Shown: positions 51,312 through 60,130 of the stretch, piece by piece
Numbering within the stretch: position 1 is the first letter of the stretch
Layout: the number at the start of each line of letters is the position of its first letter
Source of the DNA: an uncultured Sphingobacteriales bacterium
GTDB lineage: Bacteria > Bacteroidota > Bacteroidia > Chitinophagales > Chitinophagaceae
Assembly: GCA_937991535.1 (NCBI GenBank)
Contig: CALKHN010000024.1
Location: 9,319-73,318, forward strand
Direction of reading: 5' to 3'
DNA: 64,000 nucleotides
The notes under the pieces: model-generated
The model's input: only the letters and a program-made list of their open reading frames with translations
What the model was told of the DNA's origin: nothing
Databases searched by the model: none
Translations under genes and position numbers: made by a program

Positions 51312-51338
51312 AAAACGCCTCCCAATTGGAGGCGTTTT
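51312..51338 (+). terminator. tRNA-Ala terminator
   Basis: AAAACGCCTCC (51312-51322) and GGAGGCGTTTT (51328-51338) form an 11-bp perfect stem; also acts for the minus-strand HTH gene from the right. Confidence 0.7.
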
Positions 51339-51358
51339 GCATTTCGTTCCATAAGACC

Positions 51359-51625
51359 TTATTTGTATGTTTTGTTGAGTACAACCTCGATCTCATCATA
51401 TTTAAAGAAGTTAATACCACGAATTTTATTCGGATGCAATACATCATTGATACAAAGATTTTGAAGTGTGCCGGGTGAAATACTAAGCATAGCCCTAACC
51501 TCGTGACTTCGTAGCCATCTCTTTACCTCTTTTTTTTCGGTTTTAGGAATGATACTTTTAAGATCATTTAATAGTCTTACCCGAAAATCCTCCAAATCCT
51601 CTTTTGTTACAATTTCAAGTGCCAT
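51359..51625 (-). CDS. Small helix-turn-helix protein, excisionase-like
   Basis: 88 residues. A coiled N-terminus (IVTKEDLEDFRVRLLNDLKSI) and a MerR/excisionase-type HTH (WLRSHEVRAMLSISPGTLQNLC, then KIRGINFFKYDEIEVVL). Proteins of this size sit at the ends of Bacteroidota conjugative elements, often as excisionase or regulator. It is the gene closest to the tRNA-Ala, consistent with a recombination-control role. Confidence 0.75.
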   Translation of the reverse strand: MALEIVTKEDLEDFRVRLLNDLKSIIPKTEKKEVKRWLRSHEVRAMLSISPGTLQNLCINDVLHPNKIRGINFFKYDEIEVVLNKTYK

Positions 51626-51719
51626 AATATTTCAGTTTCACGATTTGCAAAATTTTTAACAGGTTCAATTCTTTCCCCGGTCTGAATTCATTCGTTTCGA
51701 TTGAAATTTATTTGTTCAA

Positions 51720-52025
51720 TTATGCTGTCTGTTTGGCAACCAATGGAATTATTTTCACCATACTCCCCAAAAACTGGTTATAAGATGCCATGTATTCAAT
51801 GTAGCCGTACTCCCTCAATTCTCTTATACTTCTGTGAAAGGTTGCTGGACCCGATATTTTGCAGATGGGCATAATCTGCCTGCTGAATATGTAAAACGGC
51901 TCACTAAAGTGCTGATCCTGCCAGCACTTTAGTAATCCTGCATATAAACTTATATGAACAGCAGATAACCGCGGATCATCCAGCGCCTTCGTTAAAAAAG
52001 CATTCAATGTGCTCAATCCATTCAT
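51720..52025 (-). CDS. Small element-borne HTH-like protein
   Basis: 101 residues, starting MNGLSTLNAFLTKALDDPRLSAVHISLYAGLLKCWQ, a compact helical protein of a kind seen in Bacteroidota conjugative elements (a replication/regulator-like HTH, from memory). A truncated copy of its first ~19 codons lies just upstream at 52145-52267. Function unknown. Confidence 0.6.
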   Translation of the reverse strand: MNGLSTLNAFLTKALDDPRLSAVHISLYAGLLKCWQDQHFSEPFYIFSRQIMPICKISGPATFHRSIRELREYGYIEYMASYNQFLGSMVKIIPLVAKQTA

Positions 52026-52144
52026 AAGAACAATTCATGAGAGATCAATCATGCTCAGGGGATGGCTCCCGCTACCTGTAATTTTGCAGAGCGGTCGGAC
52101 CCCATAAAGCGGCCTAACCTCCTGATAGCACCGGCAAAAAACGC

Positions 52145-52267
52145 TCAGGATTTAAACAACCTAACGAAGCCTCCGCGGGAAACAAACAGAGTGACAAAAC
52201 CTGACCCGATCCGCGGATCATCCAGCGCACTGGTTAAAAAGGCATTCAGTATGTTTAGTCCGTCCAT
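52145..52267 (-). pseudogene. Truncated duplicate of the 51720-52025 gene
   Basis: ATG 52267 opens MDGLNILNAFLTSALDDPRI, matching MNGLSTLNAFLTKALDDPRL of the downstream gene, then diverges and stops after 40 codons at 52145. The intervening DNA also repeats CGGATCATCCAGCGC at both places. A broken paralogue left by tandem duplication. Confidence 0.6.
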
Positions 52268-52291
52268 ACAACCAACCTTTCAATGGAATTC

Positions 52292-53392
52292 TCACGTCAC
52301 CTTTTGTCCCTTTCTACGGCTTTTTTTTTGACTCTTCGCCTCTTCCGGTTCTTCTTCTGCAGTTCCGGCAGATAGTTTTTGCGTCTTTTTCTGATCTTGC
52401 TTTGGCTCCAGGTTTTCTTCTTTGGAAGCAAGCCCCTTTAATTGTTCCGGTCTGAGCCGGTACATTTTTTCGTCGTAAAAATTAAGACTTTTAAATTGGG
52501 GTGCTGCCTCTATAAACACTTTGGATTCATTTCCACCGGTTGCTATCGTCACCGACTGCCGGTTGCCTCTTTGCAGGGAGGCCAATAGTTGTTTTTGATC
52601 TTCCTCGTTTTTCAATTCCTTAATCGGATGTTTTGCCAGTTCTTTTTGCAGGTCAAAGCCATAGTTATCATAAAATGACTTTAACTTAAAGTTTCCGGCC
52701 GCGTCTGTCTCCTTGAAATTCATTTGCACCCAGGCATTCTGCTTTTCACCTTCCTTTGATGTCAGTTCTTTATGAACTGCACGTCCACTGAGCAGGTTAT
52801 AACCTTCTTTGAGGGTGATATTATCCTCTTTGTTATTAATATAAAATGTCTGCTTAACGGGGGCCTCCATTTTGGGTGATTTTAACATCAGGGAGTAACG
52901 GTTAAAAAAATACATGTCACTGTTCTCCGGTTTTTTGAATAGTAGGGTGGCCACGGTTTCATCTTTGCCGAAATTTTTGCTTTGGAAAAGTTGAAATTCA
53001 GGTTGACCTAAATTGATTTTCTCTTTAAGCTTTTCATTAAGCTCATCTCCAAAGCCGCTGTACTTGAGCTGGTTGCTCAAATAATCATAATTTTTCTCGT
53101 TCATGACTTTTTTATTTTGTGTTAAGAAATATGACATTTTCAATGCTTCTCCGTAAACCAATTTCTCCATTAGATCTCTGATGGAGTTCACCTGTACCAC
53201 GTCAAATAAATCGTAGTCGCTGATATTGTTCATGGCAAATTCATCCGCCTGCTCCTCATGGCGGAACATAAAGACGTCCCCTTTTTCCAAAAAGTAGTTC
53301 GTTGAATTATACGCAAGCCATTGCTGACCCTGTGACAAACCGTTTAAAATTTCATTGAATGCCTCATCCGATATCACGTGTTCCTTTTCCAT
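52292..53392 (-). CDS. Conjugative-element protein, DUF3945-like
   Basis: 366 residues. The centre and C-terminal part (FKLKSFYDNYGFDLQKELAKHPIKELKNEEDQKQLLASLQRGNRQSVTI, split here) is the block seen in DUF3945/DUF4099-type proteins that accompany tra genes. The N-terminus is helical with an acidic patch (SDEAFNEILNGLSQGQQW). The tail is very basic (KSQKKSRRKGQK), suggesting nucleic-acid contact. Next gene after traN in the operon. Function unknown; probably a plasmid/ICE-borne regulator or processing factor. Confidence 0.6.
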   Translation of the reverse strand: MEKEHVISDEAFNEILNGLSQGQQWLAYNSTNYFLEKGDVFMFRHEEQADEFAMNNISDYDLFDVVQVNSIRDLMEKLVYGEALKMSYFLTQNKKVMNEKNYDYLSNQLKYSGFGDELNEKLKEKINLGQPEFQLFQSKNFGKDETVATLLFKKPENSDMYFFNRYSLMLKSPKMEAPVKQTFYINNKEDNITLKEGYNLLSGRAVHKELTSKEGEKQNAWVQMNFKETDAAGNFKLKSFYDNYGFDLQKELAKHPIKELKNEEDQKQLLASLQRGNRQSVTIATGGNESKVFIEAAPQFKSLNFYDEKMYRLRPEQLKGLASKEENLEPKQDQKKTQKLSAGTAEEEPEEAKSQKKSRRKGQKVT

Positions 53393-53399
53393 AATTTGC

Positions 53400-54251
53400 T
53401 TAGAGCGCCCTGGAATGCATGAGCCTGAGATTGTTGATCTTTAGACTAAGGTTTCTGCCTCCATTTTTTTCTGTGAGTTCGATGAAAAAGCGTTTCTTGT
53501 CCGCTATGGTAAACTTATAAAGCGCAACGACGATTGTATGCGAACCGTTTGCTTTTATGACTGAAGGCTTACCATCGATATATAGGGGAACTTGTTCTGA
53601 TTCCTGACTGGCGGTCCGGCGTCCCTGCTTTTTATCTTTAATATAAAACCTAAACTGGTCAACGTCGTAATCTATTTGGGTATGATTGGCGATGCTTAGT
53701 TGAACATACAGCGTATTTCCCCTGCTATACAATCCAATCAGCTTGATCACCATACCAAACTTCCTGTTCACCATACCCCAGATTGTTCTTGGAATTGTTT
53801 TTATTTCCGCACTTTTTGATTCAAGCAATGCCTCGTTGCTTTCAGGGCCCGATAAAGTTGCCGCGGACAAATCACTCTTATCCAATTCAACAGATTTTAT
53901 AATTCTTAAAGTCAGCGGCCACGGATCGGCAGAATATTTTAGGAGAAAAGAATACAATTTTCCGTCGCCCGTTATTACAGTCAGGTTGGTTTGGCAAAAG
54001 TTTTCTTTGGCTGCCTTCAATTGCAATACATTTTCCACGCCTTCTGTTTTTTGCACAAGAATATCCTTACTGCCCCGGTCAACACTAAGAATGCTGAACG
54101 GAAAAATCAAATGCGTGGTCCTCTGGTTAGAAATTTCTAATGGCGACGATGGAATGACAACCTTTTCGGGGAGCTTCTCACTGCTCTGGGCGTAAACATT
54201 ATAATACAGCAACAACATTATTAAAAGAACATTCACACTTTTCATACACAC
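53400..54251 (-). CDS. traN: Conjugative transposon protein TraN (DUF4138)
   Basis: 283 residues with signal peptide (MKSVNVLLIMLLLYYNVYAQ). Beta-rich DUF4138 domain: PSSPLEISNQRTTHLIFPFSI, VDRGSKDILVQKTEGVENVLQLKAA, then IGLYSRGNTLYVQLSIANHTQIDYDVDQFRFYIKD. These are the typical Bacteroidetes TraN outer-membrane-associated transfer protein. Its start is followed upstream by the repeat-rich spacer. Confidence 0.85.
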   Translation of the reverse strand: MCMKSVNVLLIMLLLYYNVYAQSSEKLPEKVVIPSSPLEISNQRTTHLIFPFSILSVDRGSKDILVQKTEGVENVLQLKAAKENFCQTNLTVITGDGKLYSFLLKYSADPWPLTLRIIKSVELDKSDLSAATLSGPESNEALLESKSAEIKTIPRTIWGMVNRKFGMVIKLIGLYSRGNTLYVQLSIANHTQIDYDVDQFRFYIKDKKQGRRTASQESEQVPLYIDGKPSVIKANGSHTIVVALYKFTIADKKRFFIELTEKNGGRNLSLKINNLRLMHSRAL

Positions 54252-54254
54252 GTT

Positions 54255-55086
54255 TTAATAGTGATAATTTACATATTGAGACACCTTAACCATCCTCCGC
54301 AAGCGCCATGTCCCCACCGCAAGCGCGACAACTCCCACCGCAAGCGCCATGTTCCGCACCGCAAGCGCGACAACTCTTACCGCAAGCGCCATGTTCCGCA
54401 CAGCAAGCGCGACAACTCTTACCGCAAGCGCGACAACCCCTACCGCAGACGCCATCACAAGCCTCTCCTCTCACTCCACCCCATACGCACCGCTAGCGCG
54501 ACAACTCCTACCACAGGCGCCATCACAACCCTCTCACTCCACCCCATACACGCCCGCAAAACGCACCTGTCACCATACACCCTGCAACTTACATCACCTC
54601 TTCTACCAGCAAAACCCTGTCCCTGGCATTCGCCTTGGCCGCATCGGTTGAAATGGGCTTTCGCCATCGCGGCATCGGTTGAAGTGGTCTGCCCTATGCC
54701 TGCCATTCTCCTGGCATAACCACCCGTCCATCCTTTCTGCCTTACATCACCCCTTTCACCAGCAAAACCTTGTATCCGGCCTTTTCGGTCATGTATATCA
54801 GCCTCACTTCCTGCTCCAATGCCGGTACTGGTAGCCTGCCATTCCCTCAAACAGTCCCGGGTCGCAGCTGTACACGCCTGAACCATCTCACCGCAAGCGC
54901 CATGTCCCCACCGCAAGCGCGACAACTCCTACCGCAGACGCCATCACAAGCCTCTCCTCTCACTCCACCCCATACGCACCGCAAGCGCGACAACTCCCAC
55001 CGCAAGCGCGACAACCCCTACCGCAGACGCCATCATAACCCTCTCTCACTCCACCCATACACGCCCGCAACACGCACACCTGCACC
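54255..55086. repeat. GC-rich 21-bp repeat arrays with copies of the traM 3' end
   Basis: Two array blocks (about 54,297-54,530 and 54,891-55,060) of CCGCAAGCGCGACAACTC and CCGCAAGCGCCATGTTCC units, about 20-21 bases each. Between and beside them lie degenerate copies of the last traM codons: 54742-54840 (minus strand reads ...EKAGYKVLLVKGVM-stop) and 54589-54640 (...RVLLVEEVM-stop), against VKAGYRVLLVNEGR at the true traM end. Block 1 plus tail resembles block 2 plus traM tail, so a unit of array + tail was duplicated. All frames stay open in the arrays, so long shadow frames here mean nothing. Composition is clearly GC-richer than the flanks. Confidence 0.8.
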
Positions 55087-56358
55087 TTATCTCCCCTCAT
55101 TCACCAACAAAACCCTGTATCCCGCCTTTACGGTCACTTTTATCAGTTTCACTTTCTTACTAACCATATTTTTCAATGCTTCAATGCCGGCACTGGCAGC
55201 CTGCACACTCAACGAATTGCTGATGCTGTTGATGCCAAGGGTCTGAATCGTTTGATCTGCGGATTGTTTCAGGGCATCAGTCGTTATTGCGCCGGGAACA
55301 TATATTCCTTCTAGTCCGTCCATATCAAAAACTTTCAACTTAACGGGATAAATATTACTTGCTGAGCGGATGCTTTTCACTTCAATATGCAATCGTTCTC
55401 CGGATAAGGAAGCCACTCCATAGACAAATTGGTTTTTGGAAATGTAGCGGCCGTCAATATAAAGATCACTCAACAGCCTCAGCTTCACTATCCCGCCACT
55501 GACCAGGGTTTGTGTGCTGTGAACCTGCGCCGCAATTGCGCTTAGAGATGCTGAATTATTTTTATTATCTTGAGTGGAGTAAAAGCCGTTGCCTGTAACC
55601 TTATCTCCACTTTTCTCAGCACCAACTGTATTGCTGTCCAAAATTGAATAATAGGGATGCCCGTTTTTAACCGTAGCCGCATATACCCGGGTGCTGTTTT
55701 TTGAACCGGCTTGCTGTTCCTTCAGTCTGCCCGGATGTTGTATGTCCAGTATCTTGTCCAGCATATTGCTGAGCTGGTCGAGCTGTTTGTTTTCATTTGG
55801 ATCCTCCCCGCCAATTGCCTGAGTCATCTGGCTAAGTTGCAAATGCTGATCATCTGTGTCATCATAAAGGCGCAGTGATTCCATATCTTCCTTTTTTTGG
55901 GTCGTATCCGTTTGGTCTAATACTTTTTTGAGTTGGTCCAGTTTAGCCAGGAGTGCGGCCTCATTTTTTTCAACTGCTTCGCGGCCACTTTTGGGTGGTG
56001 CCGCCACCAACTGCTCAGACCGGCTGCCATATTCCTCGTCACGAAAACCGTCGCTTTCTTCCACGGACAAGTGATTTGAAGCGCCTTCATTGTAGAATGG
56101 ATCATTTCTGATCATGGCTTTGATTTTGTCGGAATCAGCATCCGCTTTCTGGTAATAACCCAGCTTGTCCAAATCTTTTTGTTTCCCAAAAACGGCCGAA
56201 GGTAGTTCCATGTTCAACCCTTTATGCTCGGCTGATGAAGCGGAATTGTTATGGCCTTTGCCACCCCCGAGAGCCCAGAATGCTAGCGTAATAAATGGGA
56301 GGGTAATAACAGGGAGCATCACCAGCATCTTTCTTTTGCGCAAATACCTTTGTTCCAT
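55087..56358 (-). CDS. traM: Conjugative transposon protein TraM
   Basis: 423 residues. Basic N-terminus (RYLRKRKMLVMLPV) and one span (ITLPFITLAFWALGG), a long linker with coiled-coil-like NEAALLAKLDQLKKVLDQ, and a C-terminal beta domain (VKLRLLSDLYIDGRYISKNQFVYGVASLSGERLHIEV) shared with VirB10/TraM. It forms the channel-periplasm bridge in the T4SS. The end VKAGYRVLLVNEGR has degenerate copies downstream. Confidence 0.85.
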   Translation of the reverse strand: MEQRYLRKRKMLVMLPVITLPFITLAFWALGGGKGHNNSASSAEHKGLNMELPSAVFGKQKDLDKLGYYQKADADSDKIKAMIRNDPFYNEGASNHLSVEESDGFRDEEYGSRSEQLVAAPPKSGREAVEKNEAALLAKLDQLKKVLDQTDTTQKKEDMESLRLYDDTDDQHLQLSQMTQAIGGEDPNENKQLDQLSNMLDKILDIQHPGRLKEQQAGSKNSTRVYAATVKNGHPYYSILDSNTVGAEKSGDKVTGNGFYSTQDNKNNSASLSAIAAQVHSTQTLVSGGIVKLRLLSDLYIDGRYISKNQFVYGVASLSGERLHIEVKSIRSASNIYPVKLKVFDMDGLEGIYVPGAITTDALKQSADQTIQTLGINSISNSLSVQAASAGIEALKNMVSKKVKLIKVTVKAGYRVLLVNEGR

Positions 56359-56362
56359 ACAC

Positions 56363-56692
56363 TCATTTATTTTTATAAATTAATTCCAAAAATGCTAAAG
56401 TGTCCCTGAGACCCGGCCGAACTTTGATCACCGAATCGTTTAACATCGCTTTGTATACTTTTATTCTGCGATAAACTTCCCGGTTATAAACTGTCCTTTC
56501 ATTGATGCCATTTACAAAGCCATTTCGCGTACTTCGGATCGGGGTGATGTCAGGTGTAAACCTTGATGGATAGAACAACGCGTGCCCAAATAGTAATAGC
56601 CCTGTTACCCCAAACACAATAAGCAGTACCCTTAACTGTTTTACCTTCAATTTTTCGCAAATTGCACTCATGTATTTTGCCAGCCGCCTCAT
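56363..56692 (-). CDS. Small conjugative-element membrane protein (TraL position)
   Basis: 109 residues, one span (QLRVLLIVFGVTGLLLFGHALF), the rest polar. Its ATG sits inside a repeat unit: each of the three repeats upstream carries GCAAAGCATGA, and the third supplies this start codon (GCATGAGGCGG). Position between traK and traM fits TraL, but the sequence is too short to prove it. Confidence 0.55.
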   Translation of the reverse strand: MRRLAKYMSAICEKLKVKQLRVLLIVFGVTGLLLFGHALFYPSRFTPDITPIRSTRNGFVNGINERTVYNREVYRRIKVYKAMLNDSVIKVRPGLRDTLAFLELIYKNK

Positions 56693-57031
56693 GCTTTGCC
56701 GTTTATTTTTAATGTCCTTTTTTGAATGGTCAGCCGCTCTTCCATAAGGAATCCTCGTGCTTTAACGATTAATGCTTTTATGTTTTTGTTTTCAAACGCC
56801 GGCTACCGTATTTTAATAATATTCATGCTTTGCCGTTTATTTTTAATGTCCTTTTTTCAATGGTCAGCCGCTCTTCCGTAAGAAATCCTCGTGCTTTATC
56901 GATCAATGGCTTTAATGTCTTTGTTTTCAAACGCCGGCTACCGTTCTTTAAGTAGTCTTCATGCTTTGCCGTTTATTTTTAATCTCTTTTTTTCAATGGT
57001 CAGCTTCTCCTTCATAAGGAATCCTCGTGCA
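56690..57031. repeat. Three ~135-bp direct repeats made of traK 3'-end copies
   Basis: Units begin (CATGCTTTGCCGTTTATTTTTAAT) at 56690, 56824 and 56960. On the minus strand each contains a stretch reading like the traK end: traK ends GFLIERWLTIENKDIKTIKR-stop, while the repeats read RGFLMKEKLTIEKKRLKING... and RRFENKDIKAI..., in two half-copies per unit. So the traK 3' end has been copied several times downstream. The last unit supplies the traL start. Confidence 0.8.
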
Positions 57032-57652
57032 TTAACGTTTAATGGTTTTAATGTCTTTATTTTCAATGGTCAGCCACCGTTCTATAAGAAATCCATGCGG
57101 ATTATTGTCGCTCCTGGATACATTTCTCAGGTAACCTTCTGTGATAAGGTTTCGCAGGACGACGCTGGTCGTGCGCGTAATGCGCTGGGTGGCATAACAC
57201 TTAAAATAATAAGGTATCATATCCAGGTTCATTTGGATACTGTCTATTGAAATGTTCTGGCTTATGTTAGCGCTGATAAGGCTGGTGAAATACCCGTTTT
57301 CTTTGAGGTTATCATACTGCTGTTTTGCTGAAGCGTCAGCCAGGTACAGGGCCCTGGTGATATTACGCTGGATTACTTTATCATCGGGATCAAGGGTGAA
57401 AAAGCATTGGTGGAAGTTTTTGATATGATCCCGCGCTTCCACGGCAATATTGTCTTTTCTTTCAGCACCATAAGCTTCCAGCACCTTGCCATTGGAAAGG
57501 ATGTAAATTTTGGACTGCATACTCAATACCAGCCTGTGGCTTTTGTAGAGGGAATAACAGCAAATGCAAACGCAACCCACCACTACCACCGCGGTAAATC
57601 CTCTGATATACCTGAATGCTGAATCGATATCTTTCATTTGTCTGAACATCAC
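57032..57652 (-). CDS. traK: Conjugative transposon protein TraK
   Basis: 206 residues. N-terminal span (GFTAVVVVGCVCICCYSLY) after RQMKDIDSAFRYIR, then DPDDKVIQRNITRALYLADASAKQQYDNLKENGYFTSLISANISQNI, the TraK block. Inner-membrane T4SS component. Its C-terminus ends NPHGFLIERWLTIENKDIKTIKR, the segment found duplicated downstream. Confidence 0.85.
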   Translation of the reverse strand: MMFRQMKDIDSAFRYIRGFTAVVVVGCVCICCYSLYKSHRLVLSMQSKIYILSNGKVLEAYGAERKDNIAVEARDHIKNFHQCFFTLDPDDKVIQRNITRALYLADASAKQQYDNLKENGYFTSLISANISQNISIDSIQMNLDMIPYYFKCYATQRITRTTSVVLRNLITEGYLRNVSRSDNNPHGFLIERWLTIENKDIKTIKR

Positions 57653-57670
57653 TCCCTTATTTTTATAACT

Positions 57671-58843
57671 TTATTTACCGGATATTTTATCCTTGAAGTA
57701 TCCTTTGCTGCTACCGGATTTTAAAAAGCCGCCACTCATGAAATTTTTTATGTCTCCATAGCTATCCTGCACCATTGACCCGCCCGATTGAACCCTGTTG
57801 CTCACCGATCTGCCATAACTGCTCGTGAGCCCTGTCACTCTGTGCAGCAATGCGTTTACCCCGCCGGCATGAACAATGTAGTTGGCCACAGAGGGAACCG
57901 TGAAATATCCGATTATCCCTATAATAAGAAATATGAGATATGCCGTGTCCGTAGAGCTGAAAAATGTATCACCTAGGTCATTAACCTGTTGGATATCTAT
58001 TTTGAGCATGTTTTCCTGGATTTTACCAATGATACTTCCAAAGATATTGGCGACCGGAAGCCAAAGGAAGATATTGATATAACGGGCAATCCAGACCGTA
58101 AGCGTATGCTGGAATCCGTCAAATATGGAAATGGCAAATACGAGGGGCCCAATGATGGCCAGTACAATCATATTAAAGGTACGTATGGTATTGATACATA
58201 GTGCTGCAGCCTGGTACAATACGTTGAGCACCTCGCTCATCCATTCTTTAATGGAGTTGCGGAAATTATAGGATGCCTTATCCATGGCGAATTTTAAGTC
58301 ATTGCCAATGGCTTCCCATATTCCTTCACCATCACCTGAACCCTCATCCGGATGTGTATATTTATACCAGCGATCCCTGTCGCCGCTTCCAGTTGCACCT
58401 ACAAAGAGCTGCCAGGCTTCTGTTTTTCTTATTGCGGCCTCTTTTTGTTTCAGCAGCTCGGCTATGGCTCTCTCTGAACCTTCCACCATGGCAGCAGTGC
58501 CTTTCACCGTTGGTTGCATCACGCCATTGATCAACGCAATAACGGAAGGGAAAATAAGGATACAAAAACCAAGGACAAAAGGGCGAAACAGGGGGTAGAA
58601 GTCAATGGGTTCTGCATGGGCGAGATGCCGCCAAACCCTTGAAGCAATATACCAAAGCGCGGCAAAGCCCGCTAAACCCTGGCCAACACCGATCAGCTTA
58701 CCGCATAGCGGCAGCATTTCGGAATAGAGTTTATCCAGCACTAGCTGGAGGCCCTGCATTTCATTTGACAGATCCTGCGCCTGGCTGCTATTGTGTGCAC
58801 CAATACACAAAGCAAAAAGAATAACCCTTACCCACTGTTTCAT
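57671..58843 (-). CDS. traJ: Conjugative transposon protein TraJ
   Basis: 390 residues. Signal/first span (VILFALCIGAHNSSQAQ), then LIGVGQGLAGFAALWYIASRVW, LFRPFVLGFCILIFPSVIALI and further spans to GFIPVANIFGSII-like WLPVANIFGSIIGKI; the polytopic TraJ/VirB6-like layout. Inner-membrane channel component. Preceded by the TerB-like gene; gaps are short (18-21 bases). Confidence 0.85.
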   Translation of the reverse strand: MKQWVRVILFALCIGAHNSSQAQDLSNEMQGLQLVLDKLYSEMLPLCGKLIGVGQGLAGFAALWYIASRVWRHLAHAEPIDFYPLFRPFVLGFCILIFPSVIALINGVMQPTVKGTAAMVEGSERAIAELLKQKEAAIRKTEAWQLFVGATGSGDRDRWYKYTHPDEGSGDGEGIWEAIGNDLKFAMDKASYNFRNSIKEWMSEVLNVLYQAAALCINTIRTFNMIVLAIIGPLVFAISIFDGFQHTLTVWIARYINIFLWLPVANIFGSIIGKIQENMLKIDIQQVNDLGDTFFSSTDTAYLIFLIIGIIGYFTVPSVANYIVHAGGVNALLHRVTGLTSSYGRSVSNRVQSGGSMVQDSYGDIKNFMSGGFLKSGSSKGYFKDKISGK

Positions 58844-58864
58844 ACCACACCGTTTATTATACTG

Positions 58865-59494
58865 TTATTTTTCAGTCTCGTGCAGTCGCTTCAGCACGTT
58901 GATGTCATTTTGTTCCCTGAATCTTTGCAGCGCTAAAATCGCTGTTTGGTTATTGAACTGCCGTAAAAAGATGAGTTGATCCTGCACCTGTTCAAACAAC
59001 CCGTTTATGCGCTGTATGCGCTCCCCGTCATTCATCCGTAGTTTGTTTGCCGTAATGATCATGATCAAAGCGTTCACATTTTCAATGCTTATCTTAGAAA
59101 GATGCGTATACACTTTTGACAAATATTCCAGTTCCTCCGCGCTAAACTGTTCGCTTGATCTGAATCTCCTGTAAGCAACCCTATATTCCGCAAGAATCTT
59201 TTTCTGGTATTCAATAATGTCAAGCACCCGCTTGTAACCTTTGACCTTTGGATTAACGGCCATTAGGCCATCCATGAACACCTCGTGAATTTTATAATTG
59301 CCTTCGGCTATACCTTTTACTTTTTCATATCCTTCCGTTAATATCTTGTAACCGGTATACATATTTTCCAGTATCTTCTTTAATTGCAACAGCTTTTGAA
59401 TATTCAGTGCGAGTTGGATGGCTTCCTGGTATTGCGCTTTTGCCGGAACAAGAAATGTACCGCAGAGCATCAGTATTAATATGGATTTTTTCAT
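58865..59494 (-). CDS. TraI/TerB-like conjugative-element protein (paralogue 1)
   Basis: 209 residues with signal peptide (ILILMLCGTFLVPAKAQ). Helical, with FSAEELEYLSKVYTHLSKISIENVNALIMIITANKLRMNDGERIQRI, shared with the next two genes. Secreted or periplasmic helical protein of the tra operon; the family is sometimes annotated TerB-like. Confidence 0.7.
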   Translation of the reverse strand: MKKSILILMLCGTFLVPAKAQYQEAIQLALNIQKLLQLKKILENMYTGYKILTEGYEKVKGIAEGNYKIHEVFMDGLMAVNPKVKGYKRVLDIIEYQKKILAEYRVAYRRFRSSEQFSAEELEYLSKVYTHLSKISIENVNALIMIITANKLRMNDGERIQRINGLFEQVQDQLIFLRQFNNQTAILALQRFREQNDINVLKRLHETEK

Positions 59495-59495
59495 T

Positions 59496-60107
59496 TTATT
59501 TAACTTTATAAAACATCTTTACAGCATTAATATCCCGGGCCAACTTCAATCGCCCCAGCGATTGAATCTTCGATTCATTGTTGAAAACGCCCATAAAACC
59601 GTATTGCTCCTGCACCCGCATGTAAACTTTTTCCACCTGCTCCAACCTTTGTGCATCTGTCATTTGTAATTGCCCGCTGGTTGCCACGGCAATCAAAAGT
59701 TCCACATCTTTAGCGGTCTCTTTAAGGAGGTTGTCGTAAACAGCTTTGATATAGTTTAGTTCATCGGGATTGAATAAACCGTGTTCCTTTGCCTGCCTGT
59801 ATGCTTTTTTATACTGATGGTTGATCATTATTTGAAGGGTAATAATGTCAGCTACCTTTGCATAATGTTTTATCCTGGGGTTAACGTTTCCCAGTGAATT
59901 AAAATAATCCTTGTGCAACCAGAATTCACCTCCCTTTATATCCCCGATCAAATCTAGTCCACCGCTTACAGTACTGTATCCTTTCTGCAGGTAGCCCAAA
60001 TACACTTTCAGGAGTGCGATCCGGGCAACCAGTTCTTTAAACTTGTTTTGCGCAGGCGCCACCTGGCTTAGCCCCACAATGACCAGTATTATCGCTATCT
60101 TTTTCAT
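59496..60107 (-). CDS. TraI/TerB-like conjugative-element protein (paralogue 2)
   Basis: 203 residues with signal peptide (IILVIVGLSQVAPAQ). FNPDELNYIKAVYDNLLKETAKDVELLIAVATSGQLQMTDAQRLEQVEKVY aligns with paralogues 1 and 3. One base separates it from paralogue 1. Confidence 0.7.
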   Translation of the reverse strand: MKKIAIILVIVGLSQVAPAQNKFKELVARIALLKVYLGYLQKGYSTVSGGLDLIGDIKGGEFWLHKDYFNSLGNVNPRIKHYAKVADIITLQIMINHQYKKAYRQAKEHGLFNPDELNYIKAVYDNLLKETAKDVELLIAVATSGQLQMTDAQRLEQVEKVYMRVQEQYGFMGVFNNESKIQSLGRLKLARDINAVKMFYKVK

Positions 60108-60130
60108 GATGCCCCTGATTTGATATGCTT

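Noticed and set aside
54455..54925. 156-codon minus-strand ORF in the repeat region
   Set aside because: GC-rich 21-base units leave every frame open, so long frames here are expected without coding function; the ORF also spans the tail copies.
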